64,000 bases of DNA from UBA4732 sp963823075. GTDB lineage: Bacteria > Planctomycetota > Planctomycetia > Gemmatales > Gemmataceae. The notes under the pieces are model-generated. The model worked only from the letters and a program-made list of their open reading frames with translations. It had not been told where the DNA came from and did not search any database. Below are positions 42,439 to 54,401 of the stretch, piece after piece (position 1 is the stretch's first letter; every line of letters starts with the position of its first letter). The stretch covers positions 1,178,001-1,242,000 of the forward strand of contig CAWGKE010000001.1 in NCBI GenBank assembly GCA_963823075.1. The letters run 5' to 3'. Position numbers and translations under genes: made by a program.

Positions 42439-43631
42439 TGGCGTCGCCGTTCGTGGGGGGGCCGGAGCGGCAGATGCTCGGCCTCGCGCGAAACCTATCG
42501 GCCGGTTGGCAGACCGCGTTTATCTCCTTCGCCGAGCGCGGCCTGGCCCGGCCGTTTCTGGACGCGGCGGCCGCCGACGGTTTCCGGGCGGTGTGTCTGA
42601 AGGAGAACGCGCCGCACTTCCGGCGGGCGGCGGCGGAGGTCGCGGGCTGGCTGCGCACGCTCGGCGCCGATTTGCTCTGCACAAGCGGCTACAAGCCCGA
42701 TCTGATCGGCTGGCTGGCGGCGCGGCGGGCCGGCGTCCCGGTCGTCGCCGTCGCCCACGGCTGGACGGCTGCGACCTGGAAGGTCCGCTGTTACGAGGCG
42801 CTCGATCGGTGGGTGATGCGGCGCATGGACGCCGTCGTCTGCGTCTCGGAGGGGCAGGCCGTCAAGGTCCGCCGCGCCGGCGTCGCGCCGGAGCGGTCGC
42901 CGGTAATCCGCAACGCCATCCATGCCGAAACGTTCGGGCCGCCGGATGTCGCCGTTCGGGAATCGCTTATGGGGCTTTTTGCGGCGCGGCCGGAGCGGAT
43001 CGTCGCCGCCGCGGGCCGGCTCAGCCCGGAAAAGGGTTTCGACGTGCTGATCGACGCGGCCGCGCTTCTGGCCCCGGAGCGGCCCGACGTCGGCTTCATC
43101 GTCTTCGGCGACGGGCCGCTGCGCGAGCATCTGACAAGGCGGATCGCCGAACGCGGTTTGCAGAGGCGTTTCGTCCTGGCCGGCTTCCGGCCGGACCTGG
43201 AGCGCGTCCTGCCGGCGTGCGACCTGGCCGTGTCGTCGTCGCACACCGAGGGGCTGCCGGTCGTGGTACTGGAGGAAATGGCGGCGGGGCTGCCGGTCGT
43301 CGCCACGGCCGTCGGCGGCACGCCGGAAGTGGTCGAGGACGGCGCCACCGGGTTGTTGGTCCCGCCGGGCGACGCCGCGGCGCTGGCCGGCGCCGTGGCC
43401 GAGCTGGTGGCGGCGCCGGAACGGATGCGGGCGATGGGCCGGGCCGGGCGCCGCCGCGTCGAGACGCAATTCACCTTCGCCGCCCAGGCGGAGCAGTACG
43501 AGCGGCTGTTCCGGCGGCTGGCGGTACGAGGCACGGCGAGCGGCCGGCGTGAGCCGGCTGATGCAGCCTTGTCAGCCGGCTCACGCCGGCCGCTCGCCCA
43601 AGAAGTCACCGACCGCGAGTTATCCCGATGA
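42420..43631 (+). CDS. Family 4 (GT-B) glycosyltransferase
   Basis: 403 residues; overlaps its neighbours on both sides (19 bp upstream, 4 bp ATGA downstream). Landmarks: LMASPFVGGPERQMLGLARN, LLCTSGYKPDLIGWLAARRA, VVCVSEGQAVKVRRAGVAPE, VAAAGRLSPEKGFDVLIDAA, IVFGDGPLREHLTRRIAERG, and the donor site SSSHTEGLPVVVLEEMAAGL. The last 33 residues (from GTASGRREPAD on) are encoded by the inverted repeat 43535-43598 and its flank, and replace the usual short end of the family. Confidence 0.93.
   Translation: MLVAHLMASPFVGGPERQMLGLARNLSAGWQTAFISFAERGLARPFLDAAAADGFRAVCLKENAPHFRRAAAEVAGWLRTLGADLLCTSGYKPDLIGWLAARRAGVPVVAVAHGWTAATWKVRCYEALDRWVMRRMDAVVCVSEGQAVKVRRAGVAPERSPVIRNAIHAETFGPPDVAVRESLMGLFAARPERIVAAAGRLSPEKGFDVLIDAAALLAPERPDVGFIVFGDGPLREHLTRRIAERGLQRRFVLAGFRPDLERVLPACDLAVSSSHTEGLPVVVLEEMAAGLPVVATAVGGTPEVVEDGATGLLVPPGDAAALAGAVAELVAAPERMRAMGRAGRRRVETQFTFAAQAEQYERLFRRLAVRGTASGRREPADAALSAGSRRPLAQEVTDRELSR
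43535..43598. repeat. Inverted repeat, GGCGAGCGGCCGGCGT family, copy 3
   Basis: Arms at 43535-43563 and 43572-43598 (GGCGAGCGGCCGGCGTGAGC... and complement). It lies wholly within the coding sequence of the GT4 gene, close to its 3' end. Confidence 0.93.
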
Positions 43632-44929
43632 CCCCCGTAGTAATCGCCTTCTGGCTGGCCGCCGCCTGCGTCCTCTATCCATATCTGGTTTATCCGGTAC
43701 TGGCGTGGGCGCTGGCCCGGTTGCTCGGCCGGCCGGTGCGGCCCGCCGGCCCGGCGCCGCGCTCGGTTTCCGTCGTCGTCGCCGCCCACGACGAGGAAAC
43801 GAACATCGTCCGCCGCATCGACGAAATGACGGCCCTCCTGGCGGCGTCCGGCCTGGACGGCGAGGTGATCGTCGTCTCCGACGGCTCGACGGACGCGACC
43901 GCCGCCGCCGCCCGCGCCCATCCCGACCCGCGCGTGCGCGTCATCGAGCTGCCGGAGCGCGCCGGCAAAGCGGCCGCGCTCTCGCAGGGCTGCGCCGCCG
44001 CGTCCCATGAAATCCTGGTCTTCGCCGACGTGCGGCAGACCTGGGCGGCGGACGCGCTGCCGCGGATGCTGGCCCACTTCGCCGATCCCGCCGTCGGCGC
44101 GGTCAGCGGCGACCTGATCGTCCGGGACGGTTGCGGCGCCCTGGCCGGCGTCGGGCTGTACTGGCGCCTGGAAAAATGGCTGCGCCGGCAGGAGGGCCGC
44201 CTCTGGTCCGGCGTCGGCGTCACGGGGGCGATCGGCGCCGTGCGCCGCGAGCTGTTCCGGCCGATCCCGCGCGGCACCATCCTCGACGACGTTTACTGGC
44301 CGATGCGGGTCGCCCTGCAAGGCCGCCGCGTCATCCACGACGATCGGGCGCACGCCTTCGACCGCCTGCCGGATCATACGGGCGACGAGTTCCGCCGCAA
44401 GGTGCGGACGCTGTCCGGCTGCCTCCAGCTGGCGGCGCGGCTGCCGGCCGTGCTGGCGCCGTGGCGCAATCCAGTCTGGCTCCAATTCCTCTCCCACAAG
44501 ATGATGCGGTTGGTCGCTCCCTGGGCGCTGCTGACGCTGCTGCTGACGAGCCTGCTGGCGCCGGGGCCGATGTACCAAATGGCGTTCGCGTGCCAGCTCG
44601 TGGGCTACGCCGCCGCCCTGCTCGGCCTGTGGGCGCCGGTGGCGCGGGTCCGGCCGCTGACGGTCGCGGCGTCGTTCCTGATGCTCAACGCCGCGGCGTG
44701 GGTCGCCTTTTGGGTCTGGGCGACGGGACGCACCGAGCGGGCCTGGGTCAAGGCGGCGTATCGGGCGCCCGTGCCGCTTCCGCCAAGCCAGTCGGGGGCG
44801 GTGATGGTGGGCGACTCGCTCCGCGAGTCGCCTCGGCAAAGCGACTCGCTCCGCGAGTCGCCCACCATCGTCAAAGGTGAGGCGCCGGACGCGCTAACAG
44901 CGCTAACCGCGCTAACCCCGGACGGTTAA
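43628..44929 (+). CDS. Membrane-bound family 2 glycosyltransferase
   Basis: 433 residues; ATG overlaps the previous stop. An N-terminal membrane segment (IAFWLAAACVLYPYLVYPVL) is followed by the GT-A core: SVSVVVAAHDEETNIVRRID, GEVIVVSDGSTDATAAAARA, AGKAAALSQGCAAASHEILV, the acceptor region AVSGDLIVRDGCGALAGVGL and TGAIGAVRRELFRPIPRGTI. Three to four further membrane segments (LLTLLLTSLLAPGPMYQMAF onward) anchor it. It resembles the processive or semi-processive GT2 enzymes of polysaccharide synthesis. The final 50 residues come from repeats (GDSLRESP twice, then ALTALTALT). Confidence 0.92.
   Translation: MTPVVIAFWLAAACVLYPYLVYPVLAWALARLLGRPVRPAGPAPRSVSVVVAAHDEETNIVRRIDEMTALLAASGLDGEVIVVSDGSTDATAAAARAHPDPRVRVIELPERAGKAAALSQGCAAASHEILVFADVRQTWAADALPRMLAHFADPAVGAVSGDLIVRDGCGALAGVGLYWRLEKWLRRQEGRLWSGVGVTGAIGAVRRELFRPIPRGTILDDVYWPMRVALQGRRVIHDDRAHAFDRLPDHTGDEFRRKVRTLSGCLQLAARLPAVLAPWRNPVWLQFLSHKMMRLVAPWALLTLLLTSLLAPGPMYQMAFACQLVGYAAALLGLWAPVARVRPLTVAASFLMLNAAAWVAFWVWATGRTERAWVKAAYRAPVPLPPSQSGAVMVGDSLRESPRQSDSLRESPTIVKGEAPDALTALTALTPDG
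44803..44869. repeat. GGCGACTCGCTCCGCGAGTCGCC inverted repeat in the GT2 3' end
   Basis: GATGGTGGGCGACTCGCTCC... and its complement enclose TCGGCAAA. Each arm is itself palindromic (GCGACTCGC...GCGAGTCGC). It is translated as two copies of GDSLRESP / SDSLRESP in the GT2 protein. Just after it, GCGCTAAC is repeated three times (44889-44918). Confidence 0.88.
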
Positions 44930-45143
44930 CACCGGGGGCGCGGGGCGGCGAGCTTTTCACGCGGGGATCGCAGCCGCGTTCTTGCCGTCGGCGAAACGAG
45001 CGGTCCCCAGGCGCATTCGTGCATCAGCTGGACGGATAGGGGCGCAACGGCGGGGGCGAAAGGCGAACGGTACGGTTTTTGCGAACTCCGACCCGACATT
45101 GTCGTGATTGACCCCGAACATTCCTGATGAAAGAGCAACGCCA

Positions 45144-46829
<1,686 letters not shown>

Positions 46830-46838
46830 TCGGAACAA

Positions 46839-46929
46839 GTGAGGAGTGAGGAGTGGAGAGTGAGGAGTCGGAAAGAAGACGGGAAGGCGTTGCCCCGTGT
46901 TCTCCGGCTCCTCACTCCTCACTCCTCAC
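46839..46929. repeat. GTGAGGAGTGAGGAGTGGAG inverted tandem repeat
   Basis: GTGAGGAGTGAGGAGTGGAG at the left and CTCCTCACTCCTCACTCCTC at the right, about 40 bp apart, 9 bp after the PEP-CTERM gene. Its layout (tandem 7-mers facing their complements) copies that of 31966-32084 with different units. Confidence 0.88.
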
Positions 46930-47013
46930 CCCATTCGGGCGGCCTCCCCTCCGCCCCATCATCGGCCGGCGCGTCCCCCCTCCGCGCACGACGCCACGGG
47001 ACATCGGCCCGCC

Positions 47014-50000
47014 ATGAAGAAGCAAATCAACTTCCGTCTTATCCTGATTCTGGCGGCGTCCGTCGCTGCCTGCGGCCTGATGGTGGTCATCGTCCACGCC
47101 TGCCAGGTCGGGCCGGAGGCCGCCTACCTGCTGGCCGAGGCCGACCGGGCGGAGCGGGCCGGCGACCTGGGCCGCGCCGCCGACTACCTCAAGCGCCGTT
47201 TGGCGTTCACCCCGGCCGACGTGGATGTTCTGGAGCGATATGGGCGGACGCTCGACCGCCAGGCGGCGACGGCCGCCGACAGGGACCGCGCCCTCTCCGT
47301 GTACGAAGAGGCGCTGGCGCGGGCGCCGGCGCGGAACGAACTCCGCCGCGCCGCCGTCGATCTGGCGATGAGCCTGGGGGAGTTCGAGCGGGCGCGGGAC
47401 CATTTGCAGCTCCTCGCCCACTACCGGCCCGACGACGCTGAGGTGCAGGATCTGCTCGGTCAGTGCGAGGAGGCGCTCGGCGACGCGGAGCAGGCGGAGG
47501 CGGCGTACCGCGCGGCTGTCGCCCTCGCGCCCGAACCGGGTCGGCGCGGACGCTCGCCTGGCCCGGCTGCTGCGCGGCGCCCTCGAACAGGAGTCGGAGG
47601 CCGATCAGGTGATGGACGACATGGTCGCGGCCAACGACGGCGATTTCACCGCCTACCTGGAACGGGCCGTTTACCGCATGGCCGGCGGCGCGCTGGAGGA
47701 CGCCGAGAAGGACGCGGCCCGCGCTCGGAAGCTGGCGCCAGACGACGCGCGGGTGCTGCTGACGACGGCCGATCTCGCCGCCCGCCACGGTCGGGCCGAC
47801 GACGCCCGCGCTGCCCTGCGGCAGGGACTCAAGGCGCATCCCGACGACATGGGCCTGCGCCTGGCCCTGGCGACGCTGGAGCTGAAGACCGGCCGGCCGA
47901 AGGAGGCCGCGGAGTGTTTGGAGGAGGAAAGAGAGGCGCTAAAGGAGAAGAAGTCGGCCCCCAATCCGACGGAGCTGATCAACCTGCTGGCCGAGGCCCG
48001 GCTGGCGCTGGGCGAGCCGGAGGCGGTCGAGGCGCTGGCGGCCGAGGCGCGCCGGGACGGCCGGGTCGGAACGGCCGACTACCTGGCGGCGCGGCTGCGG
48101 ATGCACGAGGGACGCTGGGGCGAGGCGGCGCGGGCGCTGGAAGACGGCGCTCGCCGCTCCGTAATGTCCGTGGATGAGGCCGTGCGGACGCTGCTCTGCC
48201 TGGGGGCGTGCTACGAGAAGCTCGGCGACGGCGATCGCCGGCTGGGCGTGCTGCGCGAGGCGGCGGCGCTGGCGCCGTCGTCGGCGCCGGTGGGCCTGGC
48301 GCTGGGGGCGGCGCTGCTGGACGCGGGCCGAACCGACGAGGCGCTGGAGGGGCTGCGGCGGACGGCGCTGCTGCCGGAGGCGCCAGCGGAGGCCTGGCCG
48401 CTGCTTGGTCGGGCGCTCTTGATGCACAACCAGGCGCTGCCGGCCGCCCGGCAGGACTGGGCCGAGGTGGATCGGGCCATCGGCCGTTGCGGCTCGACGG
48501 CGGAGGCGGCGCGGCTGCGGGCGGCGGCGCTGCGGGCGCGGGGCGAGGCGGAACGGGCGACGGCCCTGCTGGGGCAGACGCGGTCGGCGACACCCGGACG
48601 ACCCCACGGCCTGGACGGCGCTGGCCCTCGACGCCGCGCGCCGCGGAGACGCGGCCGGGGCGGTGGGCGTTCTGGATGAGGCCCGGCGGCGGCTCGGCGA
48701 CCGCCTGGAGTTCCGCCTGGCGGCGCTGCAAATCGCCGCGGCGGGTGACGGGTCCGGCCAGGTGTTGGGGCATGGTCTGAGACCATACCCCAACCTGAGC
48801 GATCTGGAAAAGGGCCTGGACGGCTATGCGCCGGCGGATCGGACAATGCTGCTGTGCCGGCTGGCGGAGGCGTATTACCGGATCGGCAAAATGTCGGACG
48901 GCGATCGCCTTTGTCATCAAATGGCCGCTGAGCCGGCGACGGACCTGGCCGGCCGGGTGCTGCTGCTGGAGGCGGTGCTGCCGAGCGAGGACGACGGCCT
49001 GGCGGACGGCGTGCTGGCCGATGTGGCCCGGCTGGAGGGCGAGGACGGCGCCTGGGCGCAATACGGCCGGGCAGCCCGCCTGATGGCGCGCGGCAGGCTG
49101 GCCGAGGCGAAGACGCTGCTGGAAGAGCTGGCGCGGCGGCGGCCGGACTGGTCGCGCGTGGCGCTGCTGCAAGCACGGCTGGCGGATCTGGACGGCGATT
49201 CGACCGCGGCCCTGGAGGCCTGCCAGCGAGCGTTCGACCTGGGCGAACGGCGGCTGGACGTGGCGCGGACGCTGCTGCGGCTGCTGGCGGAGCGCGGCCG
49301 GTGGGACGAGGCCGATCAGGTGATGCGGCGGCTCCAGGAGCAAACGGTGATCGGCGGCGCCCTGGCGCGGCAGGCGGCGGAGATCGCCTTGCAGACGCAC
49401 AACGGCGAGCGGGCGGTGGAGCTGGCGCGACTGGCGGCGCCGGCCGCGGACGGCTATGCGTATCACGTCTGGCTGGGCCGCGTGCTGGCGGCGGCGGGCC
49501 GGCCGGAGGAGGCGGAGACCGAGCTGCGCCGGGCGGTTCATGTCTCCGACGCCGGCTGGGACGCGACGGCGGCGCTGGCGTCGCACCTGGCGCGGCAGGG
49601 CCGGAAGGCGGAAGCCGAGGCCGCGGTGGAGGAGCTGAAGGCGTCGCTGCCGGAACGCTACGCCGCGCTGCCGCTGGCGGCGTGCTACGAGGCGGCGGGC
49701 CGGCTGGACCTGGCCGATTATTACTATGACGAGGCGCTGGCGAAGCGGCCGGACGACGGCCCAACGCTGGTGCGCGCAGCGGCGTTCCACCTGCGGCTGA
49801 ACCGGCCGGCGCGGGCGGAGGTCGTGTTACGTCGTCTTTTGGACTCCGGCAAGGACGCATCGACCGCTGACCTGGCGTGGGCGCGGCGCGAGTTGGCGAT
49901 GGTCCTGGCGGCGGACGGCGACGACGGCAAATACGCCGAGGCGAAGGCCCTGCTGGGCGCCGGCCCGGCGCCGGGCGACGACGCGGCGGCGGATCGGCGG

Positions 50001-50333
50001 GCGCGGGCGTTCGTTCTGGGCGCACGGACGCAGGGGCGAGCCGAGGCGCTGCGTCAGCTGGAGGAGGAGCGCAGGGCAGGGCCGCTGCCGCCCGACGAGG
50101 AATTCCGGCTGGCCCAGCTCTACGACGCCGACGGCCGCTGGCCGGAGGCGCGCGAGGGGCTGGAGAACCTCATCACGGTGGATCAACAGAATCCGGAATA
50201 CCTGGCCTACCTGATCGACGGTCTGCTGCGTCACGACCAGGCGGAGGAGGCCGGCGCGTGGATCGCGCGGCTGGACGCGCTGGAGCCGGGGTCGGAGCGG
50301 ACGAAGGCGTTCCGTCAGACCTGGAAGAAATAA
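47014..50333 (+). CDS. Long TPR-repeat protein, two frameshifts
   Basis: The gene is read in three frames: 47014 to about 47540 (INFRLILILAASVAACGLMV anchor, then AYLLAEADRAERAGDLGRAA), about 47545 to 48590 (GALEDAEKDAARARKLAPDD and further repeats) and about 48600 to 50333 (MGVLDEARRRLGDRLEFRLA and on to AFRQTWKK). Each join is a +1 shift, at 47530-47545 and 48585-48605, and repairing both gives about 1105 residues. The protein is an N-terminally anchored solenoid of some 20 TPR units, the kind of PEP-CTERM-locus TPR protein thought to scaffold polysaccharide machinery. An in-frame palindrome at 48765-48793 adds a foreign segment. Confidence 0.85.
48765..48793. repeat. TTGGGGCATGGTCT palindrome inside the TPR gene
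   Basis: TTGGGGCATGGTCT and AGACCATACCCCAA form a 14-bp stem with one mismatch. It is translated as VLGHGLRPYPNL, without upsetting the frame, between two TPR units. Confidence 0.75.
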
Positions 50334-51250
50334 GCGAACGCCAAGCCCCAGCCGATGAGGGCGGCGGCGCCGAGGGCCATCCCGATCAGGCCTTTGAGGT
50401 GGCCCTGTGCGAGTGCGACGATTCCGCACACGACGGCGGCGGGGCTGAACACCACGACCGTCAGCAGCGAGGAGACGAGCGGCGCCGCCAGGGACAGGAT
50501 CCCGAACAAAAAGCTCAGGCTTACCGCATCGGGAGGCGCCGGTATCTCGACGGGCGGCGGGGCGCCGGAGGGAGCGGACGCCTGGCGTTCTTTCAAACGC
50601 TTCTCGCGCAGCTCCTGCGTTCGCTGCGGCATGCGCAGAAAGTTGAACCCCGCCATCACCGAAATGAAGACGCCGAACAGCGGCATTGAGGAAAATCGCC
50701 CCGGCGAAGGCTCCTGCATCGCGGCAAACCCAATCACAAGCGCCAGGACGCCTCCCAGGATCAACACGACGCCGCTCGCGTATATCGCCGTCTTGGCGGT
50801 GTTTGACATCGGGGCGGGGATCGCCGCGTAGCGCTGCCCGCACTCCTTGCAGTCGCGCTCCTGGATGGGCGCGGACGTCCGTTTCGCCTTCACGCGCGTG
50901 AACGCGGCGGAGCCGCACCGGGGGCAGGCCGCGGCGGTCGGGGGATCATACAGGAGCGGCGCGCGTCGGGTCATGGGGCGTTGATCCGTAACGGCCGTGT
51001 CCGGTGGAATTGCTGGACCCTCTGCCTCCGCGAGTCGGGACACAACCGGCGGCGGTTGATCTGTAACTGCCGTGTCCCGGGGAACAGTTGGCGCCTTGTC
51101 GGCAAACGCGGGGACGGACGCGGTGACGCCGGCCGTGGTTGGGACGCGGACCCAGCCCTGGCCGCACCGCTTGCATCGGACGTTCATTCCCGCCAGATGG
51201 TCCTCGAAGGACATCGGCTCATGACAGGCATCGCAGGCGCCGGTAAGCAT
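50315..51250 (-). CDS. Zinc-ribbon membrane protein (DUF4190-like)
   Basis: 311 residues; ATG at 51250 with AGAGGGA upstream. Two zinc-ribbon pairs are visible: CDACHEP...CKRCGQ at the N-terminus and CPRCGSA...CKECGQR near residue 135. After a Pro-rich linker come four membrane segments, first IYASGVVLILGGVLALVIGF and FGVFISVMAGF, then the DUF4190-type pair SLSFLFGILSLAAPLVSSLL and VVCGIVALAQGHLKGLIGMA. It would be an inner-membrane protein with cytoplasmic metal ribbons. Its 3' end overlaps the convergent TPR gene by 19 bp. It is the last gene of a four-gene minus-strand set. Confidence 0.8.
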   Translation of the reverse strand: MLTGACDACHEPMSFEDHLAGMNVRCKRCGQGWVRVPTTAGVTASVPAFADKAPTVPRDTAVTDQPPPVVSRLAEAEGPAIPPDTAVTDQRPMTRRAPLLYDPPTAAACPRCGSAAFTRVKAKRTSAPIQERDCKECGQRYAAIPAPMSNTAKTAIYASGVVLILGGVLALVIGFAAMQEPSPGRFSSMPLFGVFISVMAGFNFLRMPQRTQELREKRLKERQASAPSGAPPPVEIPAPPDAVSLSFLFGILSLAAPLVSSLLTVVVFSPAAVVCGIVALAQGHLKGLIGMALGAAALIGWGLAFAYFFQV

Positions 51251-51294
51251 GATTCCCTCTCTTCCAACGAGCTGCGTGCAACGGATCCAGCTCC

Positions 51295-52212
51295 TCACGC
51301 GCCAGGCGCCAACCCGGCCGGCGTTTCCTCGACGTGGTTCTCGGCCCGCAGGCGACCTGATTCGTGGCTCTGTTCGATCGTGCGCAACCGCCAGGCGGAC
51401 TCGTGCCGGCGGAAGGTCCAGAATTCCTGATACAGGCCAACCTTCTGCGAGCCGCGGAGGAAGGCGTTTGTGACCTCGTGGACGAAGTAGACGCGCGCCT
51501 CGAAGGTTATCAGGGCGGTCACTTCCTGTCGCACCGCGTCGCACGGGCAAAAGACGTGGACGAACTCAAAACGTGTAATTCGCACGTCTTCGACCCGGTT
51601 GATCTCCGCATGTCGCCTCATGCTGAGCAACAGCGCCTCATGTTTGGCGAGAATGTCGGGCGTCAGCAGGTCGTGCAGAGGGCCGCAATCCCGCGCCTGC
51701 CAGCATTGCTGTACCAGATGAAACAGCCGCTCCAGTCCGTCCTGGAGACTCGTCGGCTCGAAGAACGGGTCGCGGGAGGCCAATTGCCGGAGCAACCCCT
51801 CCGTCTCCTCCTCCTTCGCCGCGACCTCGGACGCGCTCAGGATCAGAGCGTCCATCGCGGGGACCGACGCGAACCCGGGCGCGGACGCCGCCCTGGGTGA
51901 GTGGTCGCGCCCCGCCGTCCGGGGACCAACCGAGGACCATTGGCCCAGCGCGTGGCCAAGCCATATGCCGACGACCAGCACAAGGATGGTCGCCGCCAGC
52001 ATCAGGATGATCCAGCAACCGACGGCGTCCCCGCTGCCTCCTCCCCCGAGCCAGGGGATGTGCGGCACGAAGGGCGCGCCCCCGCCGCCGACAGGCATGG
52101 GGGGTGCGAACTCAGGGATGGGAGGGATGTACTCGCCGGCCTGCGCCCACGCCCGGCCGGCCATCGCCAGCAAGGTGCACGGCGCGATCAACCAGAGCGA
52201 AAACCTGCGCAT
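51295..52212 (-). CDS. Tim44-like domain protein
   Basis: 305 residues from ATG at 52212 (AGGTGA upstream). Signal peptide (FSLWLIAPCTLLAMAGRAWA), a Pro/Gly-rich segment, one membrane helix (VGCWIILMLAATILVLVVGI) and then the Tim44-like fold: FFEPTSLQDGLERLFHLVQQ, CWQARDCGPLHDLLTPDILA, INRVEDVRITRFEFVHVFCP and LYQEFWTFRRHESAWRLRTI. Bacterial Tim44-like proteins are membrane-anchored, NTF2-like domains of unknown role, sometimes tied to membrane protein assembly. It sits between the zinc-ribbon and TPR genes, suggesting one complex. Confidence 0.85.
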   Translation of the reverse strand: MRRFSLWLIAPCTLLAMAGRAWAQAGEYIPPIPEFAPPMPVGGGGAPFVPHIPWLGGGGSGDAVGCWIILMLAATILVLVVGIWLGHALGQWSSVGPRTAGRDHSPRAASAPGFASVPAMDALILSASEVAAKEEETEGLLRQLASRDPFFEPTSLQDGLERLFHLVQQCWQARDCGPLHDLLTPDILAKHEALLLSMRRHAEINRVEDVRITRFEFVHVFCPCDAVRQEVTALITFEARVYFVHEVTNAFLRGSQKVGLYQEFWTFRRHESAWRLRTIEQSHESGRLRAENHVEETPAGLAPGA

Positions 52213-52270
52213 CGGAGATTCACCTAGTATTGGAAGCTGCATTTCGTACGATTCTCGTCGCGTCCGGCGG

Positions 52271-54367
52271 TCAGGCGCGGCGCCGGCCCCTCAGAAAGCC
52301 GCCCACGAGCGCGACCAGGAAGACGACGCCCAGGAACCCGGCCGCCCAGCCGAGCGCCTCCCCGCTCAGCGGCGTCGTCGGCCTGGAGGAAGACGGCGAC
52401 GGCGCCGACCCGGGCAATCCGGTGAATGGGGCTATCGGCGGCATCGCGAACATGGCGCCGCGTTTGACGTCGTTCTCATGCGCGTCCCTGACGGCCGCGT
52501 ATCGGCCGTCGATCACGGCCGCCTTGGCCAGGTCGGCCGACGCCTTACCGTCCTCGTGCTTGTCGGCGTACGCCATCCCGCGTACGGCGTGGGCCGTCGC
52601 CTCTTCGCTTTCCCTCTCGACGGCGGCGGTCGCGTCGGCGATCGCCTCGTCGTCGCGATGCTGTTCCAACCGCACCCTTGCCCGGCTTACGTAAGCGTAA
52701 ACGTCGTCCGGGTCGAGTTCGATCGCCCGGCTGAGTTCCGTGACGGCGGCGTCCTTGTCGCCGCGGTGGAGGAGCGTGAGGCCGCGGAGCCGGTGGGCCA
52801 GCGAATCCTCGCCGTCCAGTTCCAGCAGTCGGTCGCATTCGTCGGCGTCGTCAAGCCGGGGCGGCTGCATGGCGCGGTAGGCCAGGGTGCGAAGCCAGTA
52901 GCCTTCTTTCCCCGTGGGGTCGAGGCGCACGACTTCAGCCAGGTCGCCGCACGCGGCAGCGGCGTCGTTCAGATCCGCGTAGGTTTCGGCGCGGCGGAGG
53001 TGGGCCTACCGGGGATCGATCTGCAGGGCCTTCTCCCAGTCGGCCTGGGCGGCCGCGGCGTCGCCATTCCGGGCGTCGGCTACGCTGCGGATCGCATAAA
53101 TCTCCTCCTTGTGGCGTGTGCGCTCCAGCGCACGGGTGCAGTCCGCTGTCGCCTGGGCCGGCTGGTTCATGCCCAGACGCACCACCGCACGGAGCCCCAG
53201 CGCCTCCGAGGCATACTCCCCGTCCCGGTCCACGATCGCAGTGAGCGCCTCGATGGCCTCTTTCTCCTTGTGCTCCTCGCGGAGCAAGGCGGCCTGGGCG
53301 AGACGGACGAGCGGGTTGGCCGGCGCCGAGGCCGCGGCCGTTTGGATGTCGGCCCGTGCCTTCGTCTTCTCGCCGTCCCGCACGCGGCAGAGCGCCCGGA
53401 CGATGAGTGCCGGGGGGCACGACGGTGCGACGGCCAGCGCGGCCTCGATGTCGGCGCGGGCACGGGCTAGGTGGTGCATCTCCATGTGACAGAGGCTGCG
53501 AAGTCGAAGGGCGTGCAGATTGCCGGCGTCGCAAGCCAGCGCCCTGCCCAGGTCGGCCAAGGCCAGGTCGAGGCGGTTCTGGTCCACATGAACGTGGGCC
53601 TGCGCGACATATGGCCGAGCGTCCTGCGGCGCCAGCTCCACCGCCCGGTCACAGTCCGCCAGCGCTTCTTTGGGCCGACCGAGGTAAAGGAGGACGAGTC
53701 CCCGGCGGGCGCGGGCGGCGGCATCCTGGGGGTCCAGTCGCACCGCCTCGGTGAAATCGGCGAGCGCCGCCTCGTTGTCGCCGTGGAAGGTTCGCACCCG
53801 GCCGCGGGCGGCGTAGGATTCGGCGTCGGCCGGGGCGAGGCGCACGGCCTCATCCAGATCGTCGGCGGCCCCGCGGTAGTCGTATTTCCCCCCGCGAGCC
53901 AGGCCGCGGACGCGATGCGCCGGGGCGTGGTCCGGGGCGAGGCGGATCGCCTCGTCGGCGTCGGCGATCGCGCGATCGAAACAGGCTGCATCGTCCCGGT
54001 CGAACCCGAGTTCGAAGTACGCCTGGCCGCGGCGTGTCAGCAAGTCGGCGTTCCGCGGCGCCAGGCCGAGGGCCGCAGTGCAGTCGGCAACGACTTCCGC
54101 CGGGCGGTCGTGCCGCAGCAGCAGCAGCCCTCGCGCCAGCCGCACTTCCACGGAGCCAGGGTTCAGCCGGACGGCCTCACCGTACTCGGCAAGGGCCGCC
54201 TCCTCGTCGCCGCGTTCGAGGGCCTGCCGTCCGCGGTCGGCGTGTTCCGCGCCGAGGGCGGCGTTGCGCCAGCGCACGAACCCGAGGACGGCGAGGCCCA
54301 CGACGAGCAGGACGATGGCGAGGCCGACCAGTCGGCTCGGGCGAAGCGCCCACTTGAGGAAGCGCAT
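52271..54367 (-). CDS. Membrane-anchored TPR protein with an in-frame TAG
   Basis: 699 codons from ATG at 54367, in one frame throughout, but interrupted by TAG at 53006-53008. N-terminal anchor SRLVGLAIVLLVVGLAVLGF, then TPR units with the usual W/L/G-Y/A/P spacing (QALERGDEEAALAEYGEAVR; EAALADFTEAVRLDPQDAAA and others). The TAG comes after KALQIDPR, and the sequence behind it (AHLRRAETYADLNDAAAACG) goes on with further TPRs to a C-terminal membrane segment (GWAAGFLGVVFLVALVGGFL). A single C-to-T change in CAG would explain it. The truncated product would keep the N-terminal anchor but lose the second one. Confidence 0.85.
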
Positions 54368-54401
54368 GGGTTGGTTCTTTCTCAAAAGATGCCGCGAGGA
54401 A

